From: Siderastrea radians
Taxonomy: Eukaryota > Cnidaria > Anthozoa > Scleractinia > Rhizangiidae
Assembly (NCBI GenBank): GCA_964017195.1
Contig: OZ024895.1
Span: 32,930,893 to 32,994,892, forward strand
DNA length: 64,000 bases
Direction of reading: 5' to 3'
The notes beneath the pieces are model-generated. The model worked only from the letters and a program-made list of their open reading frames with translations, was not told where the DNA came from and made no database searches. A program made the position numbers and the translations under genes. Positions 11,453 to 25,300 of this stretch are shown piece by piece; within the stretch, counting starts at the first letter, position 1; each line of letters begins with the position of its first letter.

Positions 11453-13074
11453 TCATCTAGTTGCAATTGCCTTCTCCAGGTATGTTTGGTGGCAAAGTAA
11501 GTAAAATGCTTCGTCTTCGTAATAGTCTGCATGGATTATGCTGTGTAATCTTTGGAACATGTATTCTTCTTTTTTGCGTAATACACTAAGTTGTAATTCC
11601 GTGACATCCTTGGGCGAGAGTCGACGCTTCAACTGCGACACAGTGTTACTGTTTCTGTCGTTAAACGATTTTCTTCTTGTCGAATCTGGCTTTTTTAACG
11701 ATGCTTCTTGTTTCCGCTTCTGTCTTGAAGCTGAAATGTTTGCATCCCTATCGCATTTTTCGAGGGGTGTGTCTGCTTCGTCCTTGCTGTGTAACTCTGC
11801 TACCTCGTTTTTCTTCGTGGTTGTTTGCTTGCGGTGTTTACTAACGTTATAAAAAATTTTCTTCTCTTTATCCTTGACAAGACCAGGCTTGTCTACAAGT
11901 TCGTAAAGTGTGTTTGGAAAAACAGAATGTTTTGCCTTTGTCAGTGCATCGTTTATTGCAGAAATGAAGAAATTCTTGAGAAGAATCGTGAGGCTCAGAA
12001 GAATCCCAGCTGCAAATATTTTACCAAACGTTCTGCTTGCGTCCGAAAGCTCGTCAATGGACCTTTTCTTGACCTTGCCTAAAACTAACTCCAACTGAAA
12101 ATATGTGGCCTGTAAGAGCGAGGAATATCTTAATGATACTGTCTCGAAGACCAGCATTCCAACTTGCATAAACGCCACAAAACCAATCAGGAAAACAGCC
12201 ATTAAGGACAAAAGAACGTTTGCAGATGCCTTAAGTGTCCTCGAAAATAGAGCAACGTGTTTATTGTAGCGAATAACCCGCAAAAGCTTCAAGGTTATTA
12301 AAAATACTGCAATACCCAAAACGCCATTTTCGGCCTCTATCAATGCAATGACTTCTTGGAAATTCACATTTGCGTAGATGTTCGCTCTCATTTGTCTTAT
12401 GATCGAGACAGCTTTGGATGATCGCACAAAATTCATGACCACACCAAGCACGGAGAAAACAACTTGAAGAATTTCTACCCAATTCCAGAAAGACTTAAAA
12501 AATCGCAATCCTTGTTTACAAACAGTATAGCATATTCTCCCAACATAGAGTAGCACAAAGATGATGAATAGCAGCATGGAGACGAGATAAAACTGGTGCA
12601 ATACATTTTCCTTAGAATATACGGGAACAGTTTGAGTCCTCTCAAAGGGCGCTTTGAATCCTGAAGGACCAATTTCATAGAAATACGTCGCAACTACCAG
12701 GAGGTTGGTAGTTGGGTTGAAGGCAGAGAATTCAAGTATCACAGTACGTGACTGGAGGTCTAACCACCCATTTCTCTGTAATGATTGGATAACACCCTGA
12801 CCGGTATTATTCTCATAACCAAGATCAGCAACGAATCCCCCTCCTGGATAAAGCGAGAACCTGCCCCATTTTGGCACTGTGTCGGTTTCGGCAGGCCCCT
12901 GGTATCGCCATGGCTTCGGGCAAAGTTGATTTAATTCGTCTTTCTTCGTTGTGTTCTCAACTGGGTCCCATCCTGGTTTGTTAAAAGGTGTCATGTCTTC
13001 GTTTCCTTTCGAGTACGCATAATAGCAGGTAGGAAAAGTTGTTTTCATGTTATCGGCCAACACGTCGCAAGGCT
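11453..13074 (-). CDS. Polycystin-like exon 17: TOP domain end, channel S2-S6, C-tail, stop
   Basis: 539 codons plus stop. It starts with the TOP cysteine region ('CYYAYS...', '[10 protein letters not shown]', 'WLD.QSRTV...[19 protein letters not shown]'), then S2 to S6 of the polycystin channel. The voltage-sensor-like S4 is '[12 protein letters not shown]'. The pore helix is '[15 protein letters not shown]' and S6 is '[21 protein letters not shown]'. Where polycystin-2 has LGD at the filter, this protein has LGK. The tail is basic and ends in a predicted coiled-coil-like helix. Acceptor TTTCAG; stop TAG at 11453-11455. Confidence 0.92.
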
Positions 13075-16000
13075 CTGAAACAATAAATATAACAATAGCC
13101 AGTTTCAGGTGGAAATGAGAGTCGGTAATTGAACAAATAGATGTCGCTGAGCAACTGCGTTTATTTAAAATTCTGCAGCAGATGATTTTTCTACTGTTAC
13201 GCAAACGTGTCAGAATAGTCACCATGTGGATTTTACTAGATGTTATAATAAAGTTTCGATATAACGCGCGCGCTGATTGGTTGAAACAGCGTGCTTTATC
13301 AGAGTACAGATGCACGGAGTAGCCCCGTGACGCCATTCTGCGCGCGCTGGTAAGCTGAAAACCTTTCTTGCACGCACTTGTAAGCTATGAAAAAAAAAAC
13401 TTGATTTCTTGCAATTAAAAGCCAGTTTCTTTACAAATGTGAGCAAAGCTACATTATAAAACAAATAAAAAAGCCAAAAACCAAAACGGTGCTTTGTCCG
13501 TCCGTCCGTCCGTCCATTCATCCATCCATCAATCAATCAACCGGGTGTCAGTAAAACGCCGACACGGGGTCGGGGTCGGGGTTGGGGTGTCTTTTGTTTT
13601 TTTCATTTTTGTTTTTTTAGCGATTTATTTAGGAAGGGATTCCTTTTGGTCGGAAACAACATTCTGTTGGGATACAACGGAAAATGTCTTTTAAATAAAT
13701 TGTGAAAAAAATGGAACTGTGCATGTGACATGAGTTCCCTTCGGTTGGATAATGTTTCAGCAAAGATGGTCACGTGATCAAGTCTTTTCGGCGTTTCCCT
13801 ATCACGAACATGGCGGAAGGATGCAATTCTGGTAAACAAGGAAATCCCATCGTTCGTTTTTTGGGTCATATATTTGAAAACTTGATTTGTGAAGGGAAAA
13901 GTAAAATATTAAAATAAGCTGAAACCCATGGCGAGAAATTCGAGACAGGCATGCGCAATGACAGTTGACACTTAAGAAATATCAGGGCATTTCACAATGC
14001 AGACAATTGACTGAGAAAAGAATAAAAATCGAAAAAAACTGTCCTCAAAACATTCGCATGCCTCGGTTTCTATCAGATTCGATGAGTACTGCTGTTCCTT
14101 CAACTGAATTTGCTTTAATTCTCACCTTGCAAGTTGTATCCGTTGCGGTTTTGAGATAAACAGTAACCCGACAGTAAGCATAACTATTGAACAAGCTTTG
14201 TGTTACTGTCCTCTCCAAAAGGCCAAATGATACCCTGCTTAAGCGCTCCAGTTCGCGTTATAACTCATCTTACACACCAGTTTCCATCTCTTACGTGAAC
14301 TCGAAAGCGCTTTCTTTCAGGTCGAAGTACATTTAACATTCGCCGATTTGAATCCTCTGCGGTATCCAGAAGGAAAAACATGGTAAATTTCAGTAAACAT
14401 CCCACGGCTAAAATCTATGAATTTCGATCTGCAATATCTCCACCGAAAATCATCCAAATTTCCTGAAAAACATCTCGCTCGGAAGATAATTTACTACCTG
14501 TTGCTATTCAAACTCTGGCCAGTATCTTTGGTCAGCAGCTTTTATTTAAGCGTAAACATCGTTGTGTTTCACCCTTCCATTTGTATCGTGACTATGAGCC
14601 CATGTCACACCGCTTTTATCAGCGGCTTATGCCATTTTAAAGAGGTGTGAATGTAAGCCGCACGAAAGAACATGTCTCAGATTTCTCGCCATGCGTTTCT
14701 GTTGCAGGTGTAATTTGAAAATTCGACAGTCTTGCGGGTAGGCACTGGAAAGGATATCGGATAAATCAGGGGACACATGACGGAGAGAGGTTTAACGTTT
14801 AGGTTCCATATTTTGCATGCAATGGTACCGGTTGGACACTTTATCCCCCACTCCCACCCCCCTCCCCACCCTCCTTCCAAGCAATCAGTCACTTTGTCTT
14901 TAGCTTCAACCAGCCCGTTGCTGGTTTATGAATTGATCCTTAATTAATGGAAAACATCTACTTACCCGGTTTAATTCTTAGTTGTCTAACTCGCGGCATT
15001 CCAACAAGAACAGAACGTTTGTCACCAATGTAAATACTTTGATTTTCTTGATGTCCATTGTACCACGCACCAGCATAAACACTGGAGACAAACTCATCAC
15101 GCAGCCATCTCCAGTACAACGTGTTGTTAAAAACCTGAAAAAAAGGATAAAATGGTTTTTCATTGATAGCAGTGTTACCTTTTAAGTTAATTATATATAA
15201 AGACATGTAATCCTTTAAGGTGTTTCGATACAGTTTTTTGGGACAAATTCACAGTTGGCAAGTAAATGCTAATATATTCAAAGTACTGCGTAATTCATTG
15301 CTTCGTGATTTTTATCTGGTTTCTTTGTTCTTTGTTGCACAGTAGATTACAACGAAAAGTAAAAATCACGGAGGAATGCTTTGCGCACTACTTTGAATAT
15401 ACTAGCATTTGTTTGCCAAATGTGAATATGTAACGCAAGCTTTTCCGTCGGTTCATACGTCATAAATCATAAAGGGGTTCCAGTCATAAATCTAAAAGTG
15501 TTCCAGTGAATCAATGTTAATGAGACTCGATACTAATATTGGGCACATCGTCAAGCACGCGTGTTAAATGTTTTAAAAAAATCCATCGAGCCGTTCTTTA
15601 GATTTTCGCAAAAACGCTCAAATTCAAAAATTACCACAAAACTATTACGCGAATGATCTTGGAAAAACAATTTGTTCTCGAGATCGCGAACACCAGTTTC
15701 AACAAAACTTTCTAGGCGTAAAATAGTAGGTAAAAGACACATTTTGAAAGTATTTTCGAGCCATTTCATCAAAGCCTTGATTATTTTTCGGTGCATTTAC
15801 TATTACTATGCAAAAACTAAGGTTGGAAATGTTTTTGCGATTTACTTGAAAACAAACATACAGAATTTTTTGTTCTTGTATATTTTGTGTGCCATACACC
15901 ACAGTTTAAGATGCTGGTATTTGCTTTTCAAAGTGAAATCTGGATCGCGCAAAATTTCAATTTCAGTGTTTTCGAGGTGTTTTGTTTATCGTTGTCATGG

Positions 16001-17791
16001 AAATATCGATTTTCACAAAAGTAAACCACGCTTAAGTTCAATCCAAAACCAACAAGTATTGCAAATTTCACTTTGATCTGACAAGGAAAGGAATGTCGAA
16101 GAGCCGATTCAAAAAGTTAGGTATGGTCCCAAAAAAGCTGTATCGAAACACCTTAAGATTAATGTATGTTAGATGTCTTTTTACCCAAAATGTTGCTCAA
16201 AATGAAGCTACAAATGGGCCAAGAAAGGTTAATTTTAGCAAAGTTTGCTGTACCCCATAGTAACTGTTAGTGGCCAGAATGGAATAAATTACATTTCCTT
16301 GAGAAGATATAGAGATTTGATGTAAGTCTTCCCTTTTAAACTGGGTGATCCTTTAGTTTAAAAAACAACAACAACAACAACAACAACCATCACAGGGAGG
16401 TTCATGCTAAGGCAACCATACAATATTAGAAAAATTGCGTTTGATATTAATCTTTATTATATGGCCGTGTCTCAAAAGGACTGGAAGCAACCAAATAGAA
16501 GAATTTGATTGGCTAAAATCGATATTGACCGCGGTCTAGATTTTCCCATCTAGACCGGCATCTAGACCGCTGTTGTTCTAACATTTGCCCTCAAAAAGTT
16601 ACAAACAAAAAAGTACAAACAAATTGGCTTGTTCCTGTTAGTAATACTAAATGGAAGAACCAGTAGACAGCGAGGAAATTTAGCAAGTAAAGAGAATGAG
16701 CAAACGTTGGCAAATTTGAGTTCAGCCGAGGAAGCTACGCGCGAAGATGAAGTCGAAATTGAGAAGCTTTTGCAAGCACAGAAATCCAGAAACACTCAAT
16801 ACAAAACTAAGAGCGACTTAAACGCATGGACGAAATTTTGTGAGTTAATGAAAGTCTAGAGCAATTGTAAACATACCTGCCAAAGAGCTCGTCCTTCTTT
16901 TGTCCAAATTTTTCATCTCCTTTCGCAAAACAAGATGACACCGAGTACGAACCGTGTATACATTAAGCTAAACTCGATGACACAAACAAGAAGGTTTCTA
17001 ATCACTTCGTTAGGAGGACCAGTGTTGGACGACTCCTCGAAGCAGACGTTCAGCCAAAATTCGTTGCACAGCTTAGCCGTGATAAAAATTTGAAAACCCT
17101 CGACAGCTACATTCAGCATCTCTGAAGCGACAGCGATAAATGTCTCCTGTCTTGAATCGTGGGCCACGTACATCCGCTCAGTCCGAAGAAAACCAAGTCA
17201 GTGCTTCCACTACAACACATCAAAATGTCTTCACAGTCCAACAAATCCAGCCTCAGGCAATTTTTGCCGGAGCGCGGCATTTTGACGAGTTCGAAGGCTG
17301 CACATTCAACAGCAACGTTTTTTGTGGTGATCAGTCGAAGATCGCAAGGCTAAATGAGAACTGATCACTGATCGATCGATTAAAATTCGTTGCACCTTTG
17401 GTCACTTTCCATAAATTGTTGTTTAACCACAAGCTTTTTCATTGAGCCCATATGAAAAAGAACGGTTATTTTGTCTTCGTTCATTGACGAAGTTTGTACA
17501 AAGCTGGACTTTTGTCCCGTTTGGACTGGAGACTAGTGACAGAAGTAAGCCAGCTAAATGCTTGAGCCCGCGCTGGGAAAAAAATAAATGTTTATTTTTT
17601 GTCCTTTTGATTTCTTGTTTGGCCATATAATAAACTTCTTATTAACCGAGCTAGGTCGGTCTGTATGGAAGAATCTTGACCTCGGTCGCTGGTACAGACC
17701 TCACTGCGTTCGGTCTGTACTGGCGACCTCGGTCAAGATTCTCCCATACAGACCTCCCGCTCGGTTAATAAGAGCTAATTACCGACCAACG

Positions 17792-17836
<45 letters not shown>

Positions 17837-19367
17837 GTCAGTCAGTCAGTCAGTCAGTCAGTCAGTCAGTCAGTCAGTCAGCCAGCCAGTCAGTCAGTCA
17901 GTCAGTCAGTCAGTCAGTCAGTCAGTCAGTCAGTCAGTCAGTCAGTCAGTCAGTTAATCAATCGAACAATCAACCAACCAACCAACCAACCAAACAATTA
18001 ACCAATCAACCGACCCACCGAAAGATGACAATATAACTCCTACCTTACTAAAACTGGACAGGCTGTCACGGATTGACTTTGTCATCAAATAACGATGGTC
18101 GTTTTTATCTCCGTAACACACCACCATCAGAACACTGATAAAGATGCAGTACACAAACAATTCTACGAAGAAATGCGATACGTTCTGTTTTTTCGCCCGA
18201 CGCTTTCGCATTCCCTTATCTTGGGTGGTTTTCATTTTCCATAACCTTCCTTTAGGGTACACTTTACATCTCTTCTCACGGCTTTTGAATCGATCGTTCT
18301 TCCCTCTCCTTTTCCTTTTTATGATTTCCAGAAACAAAGCCACGACAAAAACTTTTGCAGGCTCTATCACTGTAATATCTTCTATGAATGCTATTATCAT
18401 TGAAGACAACCACTGCCCATATTTTCTTTCACCAAATTCAAGGCTGTAGAAGACCGTAAATGTCCCCGAGACAGCACAAGTGCCGAAACAAAGAACCCAG
18501 CCAACGTACACTAACCATTCACGCTGACTGGTGGCAAATGGGTTTTTATCAGGCTTTCTTGAGGTCCCTGTTTTGAACAAGAATGCGATGAACATGTTTA
18601 TTGGTGCAATGATAAGGGCGCTTTGAATTCCAACAATGACCTGTCTCCAAGAAACTTTTAGGGGCCCTATTTGGATGCGTTTTGGAGATATCTCGTTAAA
18701 CTTATAAAACATAGCACATGCCAGCATTGTTGACAAGAATATTGAAAGACAGCATGATGTTCGCTGAACTCTCGAAAATCTAACTGTTGCTGGCTTTGTC
18801 AAAACGGAAACCCAAATATGTTTCTCTATGAGGCCCATCCACCACCGTCTTACCACTTCTTTATTGAATTTTAATTGATTGGTTGAGGTTTCTAAAGTTC
18901 GCTCTATTCTTCCGTCTCCTCGCTCAAGAGCTAACCACTGACTACTTGAAAATGTCCATGAATTTCGTGTTTGTTTATCCAGAACGACCACGGCTTCAAG
19001 GAACCACGAAGGACTTTTTCCAGAGTTATCGTGTCCGATTCGCACTCCACTTACAAAACCCAACGGCTTTTCTAAGGTTATAAGAAAGACCTGCGAGCTC
19101 CCACGATAAAAAAGCGAGTCATCGGAGTTTTCTTCAGCGTTTAGATATAGAATCCCGGTACTGTCTTCGGAACCGTAAATCTCCATGGCAACCCTTGCTG
19201 TTGTGCCAGAATTAATCCAGATTCCTGTTGTTATGGTGATTTCATATGCGTATGAGCTTCTTGAGGTCACGGCAAGTTGTCTTGCAGGAACACGCTAAGA
19301 GTCAATATGCAAATGATTAATGGTTAGCAATAAAATTTTGCCAAATTAAAACTACGTATACGCAGCC

Positions 19368-19398
<31 letters not shown>

Positions 19399-22300
19399 AG
19401 AAAAAACCAAAAAACCAAAAAAAAAAAAGCAAACAAACAGCGGTGGTTATATCTTGTGCACTTAACGTCTTTATATAATTTACATAAATTTTCAGTGCGA
19501 TGGTAAATAAATCTGTTTATATATTCTGAGTATGTTAAATCAGTTCTCTTTTTAGTGCAAATCTACTTAAGAGTGATTTTCATTACAAGAATCGAGCATT
19601 TGGCGGCTTTCATTTTAAATTTGGGACATAATTAGGTGTTGGTAAAACAAGACACATGTTGTGGTTCGATTGCCCCAGAAGCGCTTTAATTTGAAGAAAA
19701 AACGAGAAAATCAATTAGCCTTCGCCATGAAAAAAAACAGAAATTAAATCTTGAAAATCAGAACTATAAATCTGCAACGCGCAAATAAAACTAAAGAGCA
19801 GAGAAAACGATACACACGTTCTGCCAATAGAACATTTGTTTTAATCCTTATACCAGTGGCACTCCATTCTCACACGTACGTCAATTCCGTCTCCCCTGCT
19901 GACACATACTGGGGATGTGCGTTCTAACGAGGTTGACTGCAATTGACAACTGAGCTTTCAGTGACCAAGGCCCCTTTACATCGGAACTTCCTCTTTAACT
20001 GGGATAGTGTTAAAGCCCTGAGAACGAAACTTCGAGGGTACAAAGTACGTCTAATATTATTTCCTTTGAGGTCCGCAACATAATTTGATGATCTTACATG
20101 TCTGGGAAACGACGTCATACTTTCCAAACGGCCTCCATCTTGGATCCGCCGTCTTGGATTACTTGGGTTTTTCCAAAATGTATAAAAACCATTGGCCCAA
20201 AATTGTAAAGTGATTAAAACAAATAAAGAATGCTAATGATCTAAGGTTGCAAAAGTCGGGCCAGGAATTAAAAAAAGGAAAGTTATTTCTTTTTAATTTC
20301 CAAAATTAAAATTCAAAATTCTGAATAAACTACATGTCAAAATATGGTTACCATAGCAAACGAACAATGGCGTGTCATATTCAATTATAGACCATTTTTC
20401 ATCTTTGAAATAAATGTCTGTTTTAATTACTTCAAAGCTTCCACCCCCCCCCCCCCTATTATCACCTATCGTTTCAAGGACCTAAGGACTTTTACAGTAG
20501 TTTAACATTAAGAATGAAACAAACGCTAGAAAGGTAAGGAAAATAAAGTCACTGAAATCAGGTGATATCCTTTCAAACTTACTCTGCTTGAGGCATCCTT
20601 TTTATCTGCTCTTCTAGCAAAAATGAGCACGACAACATACGTCATTAAAGCCACCACTACAGTTGCAATGAAAGCCACACTTCCTGTCTCTGGGATTCCC
20701 GGGAATTTTTTAAAGATCTCGTCGAAGTCGATTCTATTTGGTTTCACCAGAAGGCTTCCTCCGAATGAAGTCAAGTGATTGCAGGAGCAAACAAGAAATC
20801 CATTCACTGTGGTAGAATTAACCTGTAATTATATGGAGAACTGTTTCAGCGAGTTATACCGCAGTATTCACATTGTGTGCGCGCTCGAGCCTGCTATAAT
20901 CGAATTACCTTCTTCGTCTGATAGACTAACGTTCGTTGTTGACATGTATGTTTGTAATTACTTTGCTTTAGTTCAATTACCGAGAGGAAAGAATTAATTT
21001 GACTCATGTACACAAAACGAGATTCTGGTAACTTAAAAATAAAAGGATTTCAGTTACCAACGTCTGTTAACGTAATTGTGATTGATGGCAGTAAAATCGC
21101 CACAAAAAAGAGCAGTAAAAAACAGCACCGAATAAAGAGCAGTAACTGGCACGTTCGATTTTCCTTTTTTAAGGTTATTCATATTTTATTTTTGACCTTC
21201 ACGCTTTTAACCTAATAATAATATTACATCTTCTCGGTCGATCTTACCTGACAGCCTTCTGTTGTCCACATCTGTCGCTCCTTTGACCAGTAAACACAAC
21301 TCCCCAGGGACACTCGCATGGTATAGTTGTGATCGGTGTTTGGATCATACACAGGCACAACAGTTACATATTTTCCATTGGGTGGAGTAGGAGGAGGATC
21401 TTTTACCTCTACGCAGGATCGCCTTTCCCTTCCGTGTCCAAAACATGAACGTTTCTGCCTATATTTACGTTTCATTAAGCTTTTGTCATTTCGTACTTCT
21501 ATATGGTACTTTCCAGGTTTCTCAGCATAAATATGAATCGGGGCTGGTCTGTTTGAAGAGCACACTCGTTTTCGTTTGTTCTCTTCCTGCATCCTTGTCC
21601 AAATACACCACTCGTTACCGGATAAAGTTCCATTTAGATCGTGCTCTTTGTTGGTTGGTCGATGGCCGTATCTCATGAAAAAACTCAAATTTACACTTGC
21701 GTCTTTGGGTGTTATTTCAAGCTGTATTGATACATTTCCAAAATCACTTTTTATCACGTGAAAACGAGAAGTGCCGCTCTTTACGAAAAAAGTCTGGCTT
21801 TTTGTAGGACTGCCAGCCTCTTTAAGAGGAAGTTTGATAAGAACGTCGCTCGAAAGTTCCGATACCTTGACGGTATTTGATTTGTTGTCTTTAAGTTCCA
21901 TTGTTAACACATCCGAATGAACCATTTTACTTGTCTTGTCCCATCGGAAAGGGTTGAATGGCATGGAGAACACCTGAAACAATAACGACAAATATAATGC
22001 AACTTCTTCTTTTACCATTCTCTTTTTGTCGAGTTCCTATGTTTATCACGGAATTTTGGCAATGTCAAGCTTCGTCTGACAATGGTATTTCACTGACAGG
22101 TCGCCAAACAAAATATATTTCACTGTAACAAACGAAAGTTCGCCGAAATCCCGGCAACATTTCGATGAGTCAGACAAAGATCTCGATCGCGAAATTCGCA
22201 AGAAATCTTTGAATTTTTGCACGCCTAAGAGACTTAAACATGGCAAAAGCAGTTAGGCAGTGAAAGCGATACCTCGCGCCACAAAAACGACGCACGGTAC

Positions 22301-25300
22301 AACACGTATTTGACGTAACTTGTAATCACTTTCGTCCAGTTTGAGTCGTTCCCGAAATAACGTACTTTAGAATGCAGTCTGCATTTAATTTAATGGCATC
22401 AAGCAAGGAAGAAGTGCAGAGTATTTTATCGTAAGGCGTTTGAAGATTTCATTTACGATTGTGCGATGAATCAAAGTGGGGTCAAATGTACCACTTGAAC
22501 CGAATTGCAGCCAATCTGAAAACTCATGAGACAACCAAGTGCAGACTAAAGCTTCCTGGGCTACTTTAACTCCCCTGTGTTTCTATCTTTTAATTGCCAC
22601 CTTTAAAGTAAGAATTTCCTGACCTATCAGAGAACAACATTATAGCAACTCTAGCTAGCACGATAAGTGCAAAATTATTCTCTTAAATACTATTTTGCGT
22701 AATAATATTCAAACCATTGATTTCCAGGTCAATTATTTGTTAAAAATTATACATTATTCACCGAAATGGAGATAAATACGCACAATATTTCACTGACACT
22801 GATGTTATAATGATTGCTTTAGCAAAAAAAATCGCGCAAGACGACCGCTTCTTTGCACGGAGGCGAACAGCAAATGCCATGCACAGTTTGAATGCCAATC
22901 AGAGTGCGCCAAAAAAAAAACTGTTTACTTACAACAAGTGTGGTGTATACAATTTTAAACTGAAGTAATAATTCATCGATACTCATTGTTAGGCTGGCTA
23001 CATTTATTTGTCGTGTGAAATTGTTTATAACACAAATGTTTATCACATACGTACCTTAGTGTCCACAAAACTAGTATTTGTGATCTGAAGATCACTGTCA
23101 GCTGGAAGCCGAAATTCTCCACCATTAATTTCAATCCGTAATCCAGACAGTTTGCCAAGAGAGTGACGTCCAAGGGCGATCATCATACCACTCGTCCGAA
23201 TTTTCATGCCTTCATCCGGGACAATCTGTTCCAACACCACGTCACTTACACTGTTGACAAGCAGCATGGATCGTGTAACTGCATCGATCCCCTAAAGAAG
23301 ATCAGTATAAACACTCATGTCAAAATCAAACAACTGCCTACAGCAGTAATGGTCTGTTCATATGTATGTTATCAGTGTAAAATTGTTTTGCTGAATGTTC
23401 GCGCGCGGTTTTGCCCTCTTGTGAATCTCAATCCGGCGCAACTAGTTTTGATGAGTTAATAAGCCATTTCCGATTTGTTTTGTGCCTCTTTTTCAAAGCG
23501 AGTCTTAGCGCTTAGGCTTTCATATGCAATTGGTCTCCATTTACATGCAAGTAAAACTGAAGAAAAAAAATGTAAGGATATGCACGAGGCCTGACGCTTT
23601 GAATAAGAGGCACAAGACAACTCTGAAATGGCTTTTTTTCTTTACACAGAGAAAGACCAATAACTCAAGCCAAGCTCAAAGTCTTTAGGCAATAAATAAC
23701 AGAAACGGGTAAGAGGAAGAACATTTTTATATCGAGAGTGCAGGCAAGTAAATGAACTTTGAGGTGTAAAGATCAAATTAATTTGAATAGCTGTGAAGCT
23801 TTCTTGGCGTTCACTGTAAACTCATGCACGATAAAACAATGATCATAATTATCATAAGCTGGCAAAGTGTGATCGTCTTCGCAGTCGTCGCAGCCAATAA
23901 CATCACACCTTCACTCACAAACGACCAATAACATCGCGAGTTCATCGACCAATCTGAGGACAACGACCAGAGACTTATATCATATACTGACGATTCACAA
24001 TTCACTTTATAACTTCCGCTCAGGTTGTCGAAACGTCAGTCAATGTCATCACAAACAATCCTTCTCCTCTCTCCTGCGTAGAGGCTCCAGACCTGTTGCA
24101 GTTGATAAACATCAAGACGCGACTGTAGGGGGAAAGAGGTCTTTCTCAGGACTACGTATACACATCCCGACGATCATACTTCATTGATAATATGACTCCC
24201 TGGTCCAAACCATTGCCAGCGTATAATAATTCTTGAATTTGAACACAGTTTTCGAAAATATCGCTTTTTACTGGTGCCTAGCTGGCAGGTCAATTATTTG
24301 CCTATCCCTTTGGTATCCAGAAATAATTGATCGGGTTGATACAGACAAATCAGGGTACTTTGCTCAACCTCGTTCCTCTGGTGGTGCGAAATAATTACCA
24401 CTGAATACTCACATTAGTTAAGGATCTCATGAATATCACTTGCCTGATCTCTTTCTGAATTTCCCGAAGCAAACTCTGCTCCAGCTTTAAGCACATTGTT
24501 CAGGCACGAAGCCAGGTTTTCTGCCGACTCTGTAATCAGTGCGTCAGTCGTATTCTTTGCTTGGGCCTTGGACAACAGCAGTGACGCCATCGAGTCGATT
24601 GCAGAAAGGGAGTTATTCTTGATCATGAAAAAGACAAACACGACGTTATAAGTTAAGTACTTTGGTAAATTGTTTTTAACATGTCAGCATTTCACCGCAA
24701 GAACTTATTTCGAATTAGATGTAAAACTGGATCGTTACATCTGATTTCACTGCAAGATTTTCCGGCTATGACTCGCCCGTCATGAGTCACCCATAATGAC
24801 AAAGTTGTTTGGGAACACATTGGTGACGCAATTCAAACTCTCCACATCAACCATGGTGACGTAACTCGAACTTTCCATAGCAACCATTCTTTAAATGGCG
24901 GGAGATGAATAGCAGATACTATCTGGAGTTTGAGTAGCCAATCAGAGCGCGCGAAGAACACTTTCCACTGGTTTGGCATATACTAAAGGGGGGTAGCTTC
25001 GTCTGGATGCAGCAATCTCTAAGTAGATCAAAGAGTACTCACCAGACACTTAACGGACACTGTGCTTGAGTTTTGAGTGGCAGAACCAATTACTGACGAA
25101 GATTGTAAAAGCTCAGGAAGGCTTTTCACCTGTAAGGCAGTAATTTTCTCCACTACAAATTCATTAATCTGGAAAAAAAAATCGTTGGAACTGAGGAGTT
25201 GCGCTTTCGTACTGATCGCTACTTTTGGCCAGCAGCAAAACAACCTTTTTAAGTATCATGATTCCAGACATTAGCCGAACAAAGAAGACTATTGAATACG

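Noticed and set aside
15672..16076. 134-codon plus-strand frame
   Set aside because: Lies within the non-coding TTAA element; no recognisable domain.
17796..18000. Could the short regular repeats be a CRISPR array?
   Set aside because: They are simple tetranucleotide tandem repeats without unique spacers, in a eukaryotic intron.
17588..18001. 137-codon plus-strand frame rich in SVSQ repeats
   Set aside because: Product of a palindromic MITE plus the CAGT/CAAT tetranucleotide array.
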